From Methanosphaerula subterraneus (GTDB lineage: Archaea; Halobacteriota; Methanomicrobia; Methanomicrobiales; Methanospirillaceae), in assembly GCF_052055875.1 (NCBI RefSeq), contig NZ_CP170508.1, forward strand, positions 434,001 through 498,000: a DNA stretch of 64,000 nucleotides. Direction: 5' to 3'. Below the pieces are notes generated by a model. That model saw nothing but the letters and a program-made list of their open reading frames with translations, had not been told where the DNA came from and ran no database searches. A program made the translations under genes and the position numbers. Shown here in pieces: positions 60,086-64,000 of the stretch. Position 1 is the first letter of the stretch. Each line of letters starts with the position of its first letter.

Positions 60086-60349
60086 TTATGAATTCTCCGG
60101 TACTGCCTGCGTCTGTGCACCGGCACTGCCTGGCACCGGGTAAAAATACACCCGCCGGCCGTCACGGACTTCGGTCACCACCCCTTCGGCGATCAACCGC
60201 TGAGTCCAGCGGGTGACGGAAGGGCCGGCCAGCCCCAGTTCCAGGGCGATCTCTCCCCGCGTGATACCGGGGCCCCGATGACGGAGAGGATTCTGCTGGT
60301 GGTAGGATACCGTTGTACCCACAGATTTTCTGGAGAACGACAACAACAA
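60086..60349 (-). CDS. Small winged-helix DNA-binding protein, possibly truncated
   Basis: An 87-codon frame whose core is a winged helix: GITRGEIALELGLAGPSVTRWTQRLIAEGVVTEVRDGRRVYFYPV. It matches the C-terminal half of MarR/ArsR-like methanogen regulators. The usual first helices are missing, and only TTG codons open the frame (60349). It begins 15 nt downstream of the stop of the HTH/PAS/GAF regulator on the same strand. It may be a truncated regulator or a genuine small DNA-binding protein. Confidence 0.55.
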   Translation of the reverse strand: MLLSFSRKSVGTTVSYHQQNPLRHRGPGITRGEIALELGLAGPSVTRWTQRLIAEGVVTEVRDGRRVYFYPVPGSAGAQTQAVPENS

Positions 60350-60364
60350 AAAAAGACGAACCGG

Positions 60365-61999
60365 TTAGTGTTCGGTGTCTTCCCTGTTCCGGTTCTCAAG
60401 GGCCCGTGCAAAACGGGACCTTTCTAGCGCCGTGCCCAGTTGAAGGCCGAGCGATACGATATTCTCGAGGCTGACCGGCAGGTACTGCTTCTCCATCCTG
60501 CTTCCCATGTTCAGCAGACCTTCCACCGTATCCCCGATACGGATCGGTATGATGAGGAGCGTGCGGACATGACTCCTCCTGATGGCAGGATCCAGGCCGG
60601 CATATTCCGGGACATCCGGTGTCAGGTAGAGGACCGTCTTTTCGGCGAACGCCCGCTCAAAGAGGGTATTGAAAATTCCCGAAACACACATCTTCCGAAG
60701 GCTCTCGGGCATATTTTTCTGGACGCGGGGGATCATGTCGTCTTTTTCATCCTTCAGGTACACGCATCCCATCTCAAAGCCCAGCGAGTCCATAACGGAT
60801 TCGATGGCCTGCGAGAGCAGGGCCTCTTCATCCCGCTCCTCGTTCAGTATCCCTGAGAGCCGGTTCAATGCGAGGAGTGTATTGATGTACTCGTTTCGCT
60901 CCCGGTCGAGATGCTGCATCCTGAGAACACTGGAGATCTCATCGGCGACGATCTCGACATTGCCGAGATCGGTCGTCGAGATCTCGGTATCCGGGATAAG
61001 GAGGAGCGCACCGACTGCCTGTTCCGCCTCAATGATCGGCACTGCCACCGCACCGGCAGGTCCCGGGACGCCGGCGAGGGACTGCAGGATCGGAAAGGCC
61101 CGGTCGTCCTTTCCGATTGCAACCGTAGTAAGAGAATCCCGGCACCGGTTCACCAGCGGCAGGAACTGCAGCACCTCCGATTCCGGAATCGCCCGGGTGG
61201 AATAGGCCATCCTCATCTCTTCCAGGAATACCGCCCCGAAACGATAGGGAACCAGTCGTTCCCGGATGCCCTTCATCGCCACCCTGAGAAGATCCTCTTC
61301 GGTCCGGGTTACCCCTGCGGTCCGGATTACGTAGAGAAGGGAAGCAAAATCGCGTTTCGAGCGTTGCCGGCATGCAAGATCCTCCCCGACAACGGCGATG
61401 CATCCCGATGGCTCGCCCGGATTCGGAAAGACGAAGGTCACCAGGTACCTGCGCAGGACCCCGGTCTGCTCCTTGAGGGTGAGCTCGAGGGAGACGGGAG
61501 ATCCGTCGTTTCCCGCCCGGAGTTTCATCTGAAGGTGTGCAGCCTGTCCCGGATTCATGAGTTCCTGGAACGTCAGTACGCCGGGAAAGAGCGATTCGGC
61601 AAGGGGGTTTTTGAAGACGATGGTCGTATCTTTTAGGATGGTGAAGATGATCGTCTCCGGGGTGGCGAGCAGGGTCTCGAGCTCGGCCCGACGCAGCAGC
61701 GCGGCATGCATCTCAAATGCCCGGGATGCAAGCGCACGGGTATCGTTCAGAGGTTCCGTCCCGTAGGCCGGAGCATCCAGTACCCGGGGCTGTTTGATCA
61801 TCCAGTGCTTGTTTCTGCCGATAACCCGGTGATCGAGGATCCCTCGTGCATGGAGGGCCTGGAGATATTTGAGTACTGTCGCCCTGCTTTTGCCGATCCC
61901 CATCGCGATCTTGTCGAGCATACATTCTTCGGGGGGGTTTGACCCGAGGTACGAGAGGATGAGCTGTTCGGTCTCGGAGAGGGATTCGCTCGGGGACAT
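60365..61999 (-). CDS. HTH/PAS/GAF-domain sensory transcription regulator
   Basis: A 544-residue cytosolic protein. The N-terminal winged helix (about 1-65, LSETEQLILSYLGSNPPEECMLDKIAMGIGKSRATVLKYLQALHARGIL) binds DNA. A PAS-like domain covers about 100-205 (TIIFTILKDTTIVFKNPLAESLFPG). Two GAF domains follow (about 215-355 and 375-530). There is no kinase domain, so it probably acts as a one-component sensor-regulator. It is divergent from the DUF169 gene across a 196-bp gap with an 18-bp palindrome, its likely operator. The ligand or redox signal is unknown. Confidence 0.78.
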   Translation of the reverse strand: MSPSESLSETEQLILSYLGSNPPEECMLDKIAMGIGKSRATVLKYLQALHARGILDHRVIGRNKHWMIKQPRVLDAPAYGTEPLNDTRALASRAFEMHAALLRRAELETLLATPETIIFTILKDTTIVFKNPLAESLFPGVLTFQELMNPGQAAHLQMKLRAGNDGSPVSLELTLKEQTGVLRRYLVTFVFPNPGEPSGCIAVVGEDLACRQRSKRDFASLLYVIRTAGVTRTEEDLLRVAMKGIRERLVPYRFGAVFLEEMRMAYSTRAIPESEVLQFLPLVNRCRDSLTTVAIGKDDRAFPILQSLAGVPGPAGAVAVPIIEAEQAVGALLLIPDTEISTTDLGNVEIVADEISSVLRMQHLDRERNEYINTLLALNRLSGILNEERDEEALLSQAIESVMDSLGFEMGCVYLKDEKDDMIPRVQKNMPESLRKMCVSGIFNTLFERAFAEKTVLYLTPDVPEYAGLDPAIRRSHVRTLLIIPIRIGDTVEGLLNMGSRMEKQYLPVSLENIVSLGLQLGTALERSRFARALENRNREDTEH

Positions 62000-62110
62000 C
62001 TATACAATGTAGTATAAAGGTACTTGCTGATAAAAATATCCTCCTCTTCCCAAAAAATTCGTTGTAAACCCTCTTAAAAAATTATTCTGCCAGGGTGTCA
62101 GCAACCAATA

Positions 62111-62158
62111 AGATTATATCGTATAATAGTGATCAGTAATTTAGACAATATTGTCTAA
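62111..62158 (+). promoter_or_regulatory. TATA-like region and 18-bp perfect palindrome upstream of the DUF169 gene
   Basis: TTAGACAATATTGTCTAA (62141-62158) is a perfect palindrome 37 nt before the DUF169 start codon. An AT-rich stretch with TATATCGTATAAT (62115-62127) lies just before it. The element sits between two divergent genes, one of which encodes an HTH sensor protein, so it is a strong operator candidate. Confidence 0.6.
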
Positions 62159-62195
62159 TGTCCCGGGCTGACCCCGGGAATCCGGAGAGAGTACA

Positions 62196-62876
62196 ATGAC
62201 CTACGAGACAATTGCGAACGATCTCATCGAGCTTCTGGGACTGAAGGGAAGCCCGGTTGCAGTAAAACTTGCGAAAACCCAGGCAGACATCCCGCCCGGT
62301 TGTCAGAAGATCGATGAAAAACACCGGCACTGCCAGTTCGTGCAGGAAGCACGACTCAGGGGACTGACCGGGTATGCCACCCGGGCCGAACACCAGTGCA
62401 AGGGCGGGGCTTCGGTGATGGGAATCGAGCCGGCCCCGGAGATCGTCGCCGACGGTACAACGTACCAGAAACTCGGGAACTTCAAGACGGTCGAGGGAGC
62501 CGTGGAGACGGTCCATGCCATCCCGAGGCTTGACGAGACGAATTATGCATCGGTCTATGCACCCCTCGAGAAGGCTGAGTTCGAACCTGACGTGGTCGTC
62601 TTCGTCGTGACACCCCGGCAGGCGCTCCGGCTGTCGCAGGCATACCTCCACACATCAGGAGGCCGGATCGCCAGCGATTATTCAGGAATCCAGTCGCTCT
62701 GTGCCGATGCGGTTGTCGCGGTCAAGCAGCGGGGAGTCCCGAACATGACGCTCGGGTGCAACGGGTCGCGGAAATATTCCGGTATTGCCGAAGATGAAGT
62801 GATTCTCGGTTTCCCGCCGCAGGATCTCGGCGCGATGGTTGAAGCACTCAGGACCTTCAAGCAGAAGTGGGGGTAA
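62196..62876 (+). CDS. DUF169 family protein
   Basis: A 226-residue protein of the DUF169 family, frequent in methanogens. Recognisable segments are LLGLKGSPVAVKLAKTQADIP, the Cys-rich HRHCQFVQEARLRGLTGYATRAEHQCKGGA, and SLCADAVVAVKQRGVPNMTLGCNGSRKYSGI. Conserved Cys residues suggest metal or thiol chemistry, but the function is unknown. The TusA-like gene begins 1 nt after its stop, so the two are co-transcribed. A strong palindrome precedes the gene. Confidence 0.87.
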   Translation: MTYETIANDLIELLGLKGSPVAVKLAKTQADIPPGCQKIDEKHRHCQFVQEARLRGLTGYATRAEHQCKGGASVMGIEPAPEIVADGTTYQKLGNFKTVEGAVETVHAIPRLDETNYASVYAPLEKAEFEPDVVVFVVTPRQALRLSQAYLHTSGGRIASDYSGIQSLCADAVVAVKQRGVPNMTLGCNGSRKYSGIAEDEVILGFPPQDLGAMVEALRTFKQKWG

Positions 62877-62877
62877 T

Positions 62878-63579
62878 ATGGTAAAGACTGTGAAGGTTCT
62901 GGGTATCAGGGCCCCGAACGCCGGAATTCTTGCAGGGAATGTCCTGAGGAGCCAGGTCCCTGGAGAAGAGGTGAGGTTCATCGTCAGCCCGGGTGCGGAG
63001 GCCGGCATGGATGGTATTGCACGGAAGTACGGGTATTCGCTGGAAGTAACCAGGCTTCGGGAGGATGTTGAAGTCCGGATGGTGCCCTCAGGGAAGACCA
63101 TGGAAGAGATCGATATCACCGGGGAGACCTGCCCCGGGCCGGTGATCATCGTCGGCGAGCGGCTCGCAGACCTGGCAGTCGGGGAGCGGCTGAAAGTGAA
63201 GAGCGCAAGTCACGATACCATCGCCGACGTCTCGGCTGCCGTCACCGCCTCCGGGTCCCGGATTCTGGAAGACGGGGCCGAAGGGGACCGGCATTTCATC
63301 GTGATCGAGAGAGCGGAGAAGAGAGAGAGCGGAGAAGAGAGAGAACGAAGGAGAGGCCGCTCTCCTCGCGGCACGGGACCGGGTTCTTGTCTCCCAGAGC
63401 AACGGCATCGGGAATGCCGAACGGGCCTATGCGACCTTCATCTTCTCGAAGGTTGCCATGAGCATGGGCAAGACGGTGACCATCTTCCTGCTCATGGACG
63501 GCGTCGGCATTGCGCGGAAAGGGAATGCTGCGGGAGTGAAGCACCCGGACTTTCCGCCCCTTGTCCAGCTGATGGATGA
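62878..63579 (+). CDS. Double TusA-like sulfur-carrier protein, N-terminal part of a frameshifted TusA-TusA-DsrE fusion
   Basis: Translation from ATG 62878 gives two TusA-fold domains. The first (about 1-70, VKTVKVLGIRAPNAGILAGNVL) lacks the catalytic Cys, having APNAG where CPxP is expected. The second (about 75-145, DITGETCPGPVIIVGERLADL) has a normal CPxP sulfur-carrier site. The coding quality ends near 63330, after which the frame is off-phase to about 63579 because of a 16-bp tandem duplication. The intended protein continues into the DsrE domain. Sulfur transfer to an unknown acceptor is inferred. It is co-transcribed with DUF169. Confidence 0.75.
   Translation: MVKTVKVLGIRAPNAGILAGNVLRSQVPGEEVRFIVSPGAEAGMDGIARKYGYSLEVTRLREDVEVRMVPSGKTMEEIDITGETCPGPVIIVGERLADLAVGERLKVKSASHDTIADVSAAVTASGSRILEDGAEGDRHFIVIERAEKRESGEERERRRGRSPRGTGPGSCLPEQRHRECRTGLCDLHLLEGCHEHGQDGDHLPAHGRRRHCAERECCGSEAPGLSAPCPADG
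63307..63344 (+). repeat. 16-bp period tandem duplication that shifts the reading frame
   Basis: GAGAGAGCGGAGAAGAGAGA and its continuation at 63307-63328 recur at 63323-63344 (22 bp match, 16-bp period). Deleting one 16-bp unit restores one frame through TusA and DsrE. Since 16 is not a multiple of three, gain or loss of a unit works as an on/off switch for the fusion. Confidence 0.75.
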
Positions 63580-63736
63580 AGTGATCACAGCAGGCGCAAC
63601 CATCTATGCCTGCGAACTCTCGGCTAAATTCCGGGGGTTGGGAGAGGCGGATCTCGTTCCCGGCGTAAAACTGGCCGGCGCTGCGACCTATATCCAGCTC
63701 CTGAGCGATCCCGCGAATACAATCGTGAATTTTTGA
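63458..63736 (+). CDS. DsrE-domain protein, C-terminal part of the frameshifted TusA-TusA-DsrE fusion
   Basis: A DsrE/DsrF-like domain. The first strand (RVLVSQSNGIGNAERAYATFIFSKVA) is encoded in frame upstream of the first ATGs (63452, 63458), so a product starting there would lack part of the fold. The remainder (VTIFLLMDGVGIARKG...ATIYACELSAKF) contains the conserved Cys in IYACELSA. The natural start is thus the upstream TusA gene, with which it is out of phase because of a 16-bp duplication. It acts, in related proteins, in sulfur relay. The next gene begins 11 nt downstream. Confidence 0.72.
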   Translation: MSMGKTVTIFLLMDGVGIARKGNAAGVKHPDFPPLVQLMDEVITAGATIYACELSAKFRGLGEADLVPGVKLAGAATYIQLLSDPANTIVNF

Positions 63737-63747
63737 GGTGAAAAAAG

Positions 63748-64000
63748 ATGGAGATGACGTACCAGGTGATCGCGCTCGCGATCCTTTTCAGCAGCATGGT
63801 TACCGGTTTCATTATATTCCGGATGCAGGGCATGAGGCTTGCACTGCATTTCGGGGCGCTTGTCCTCGCCCTGATCGTGACGCTCGCTGCGGTCGTAACC
63901 CTGATGCCGGCGATCGTTCTTGCTGCGGCAATCCTGCAGGTGATTGCAGCGCTCACGGCGTATACCCGGCTGTGGCAGACCCTGAAGGACAGTTTCCAGA
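63748..64000 (+). CDS. Small membrane protein, truncated by the window end
   Basis: The first 84 codons of a hydrophobic protein. It has three predicted helices (VIALAILFSSMVTGFIIF, LALHFGALVLALIVTLAAVV and MPAIVLAAAILQVIAALTAY). ATG 63748 is supported by GAGGTGA six bases upstream. The gene is 11 nt after the DsrE part, so it belongs to the same operon as DUF169 and the TusA-DsrE fusion. No family is recognised. The stop lies outside the window. Confidence 0.65.
   Translation, partial: MEMTYQVIALAILFSSMVTGFIIFRMQGMRLALHFGALVLALIVTLAAVVTLMPAIVLAAAILQVIAALTAYTRLWQTLKDSFQ

Noticed and set aside
1..64000. tRNA, rRNA or CRISPR loci
   Set aside because: I looked for T-arm-like GGTTCRA motifs with paired stems, rRNA-like conserved stretches and spaced direct repeats and saw none convincing; a covariance-model scan would be decisive.

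Overview
The window looks like a chromosome segment of a methanogenic archaeon, most likely of the order Methanomicrobiales (Methanosphaerula/Methanoregula-like). The evidence is archaeal translation-rescue factors (Pelota, RqcH/NEMF, ABCE1), a tungsten aldehyde:ferredoxin oxidoreductase with its own MoaD-like protein, an archaeal-type FKBP, a NOG1-type GTPase, TrmB- and winged-helix regulators, TATA-like boxes with short leaders, and many Asn/Thr-rich lipoproteins and PKD/Cache proteins typical of these methanogens. The order is inferred; no rRNA or tRNA gene is visible. Base composition is GC-rich except for two AT-rich stretches, about 18.9-21.3 kb and 44.4-50.7 kb.

Layout. 0-10.6 kb is a housekeeping block: an antiporter remnant, AOR plus MoaD-like protein, the ribosome-rescue pair Pelota and RqcH divergent from an EMC6-like membrane protein and ABCE1, an unknown helical protein, a NOG1 GTPase and an FKBP. 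10.6-18.7 kb holds single genes: CYTH phosphatase/cyclase, UbiA, two regulators, an FMN-binding protein, a secreted beta-propeller, a NapH-like ferredoxin, a SnoaL-like protein and a cupin. 18.9-21.3 kb is a scar: an IS5-family element (858 bp, 3-bp target duplication) has split an unknown 394-residue gene, and the locus is bracketed by inverted copies of a short terminal-repeat-like motif. 21.3-32.8 kb encodes mainly secreted and lipoprotein functions (metallophosphoesterase, M13 peptidase, Cache proteins, a BMP-type binding protein, a PKD/propeller/dockerin protein). 32.9-43.7 kb is metabolic and transport, including bacterial-type phosphoglycerate kinase and phosphoglycerate mutase.

44.4-57 kb is the most interesting part. 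Three co-directional AT-rich genes encode a TerB-domain membrane protein, a BrxD-like (DUF2791) ATPase and an Lhr-like helicase; this is the architecture of the bacterial anti-phage system Shango (sngABC). Upstream on the same strand lie an SbcCD-like YhaN/YhaO pair and an unusual fusion of a 2H (2'-5' RNA ligase-like) domain to a calcineurin-like phosphoesterase. A decayed copy of the 3' end of the TerB gene sits between the Shango promoter and the YhaN-like gene, which points to earlier turnover at this site.

57-64 kb holds a CAP-domain membrane protein, an acidic-tailed unknown, a TrmO-like protein, an HTH/PAS/GAF regulator, a DUF169 protein behind an 18-bp palindrome, and a TusA-TusA-DsrE sulfur-carrier fusion whose two parts are put out of frame by a 16-bp tandem duplication.
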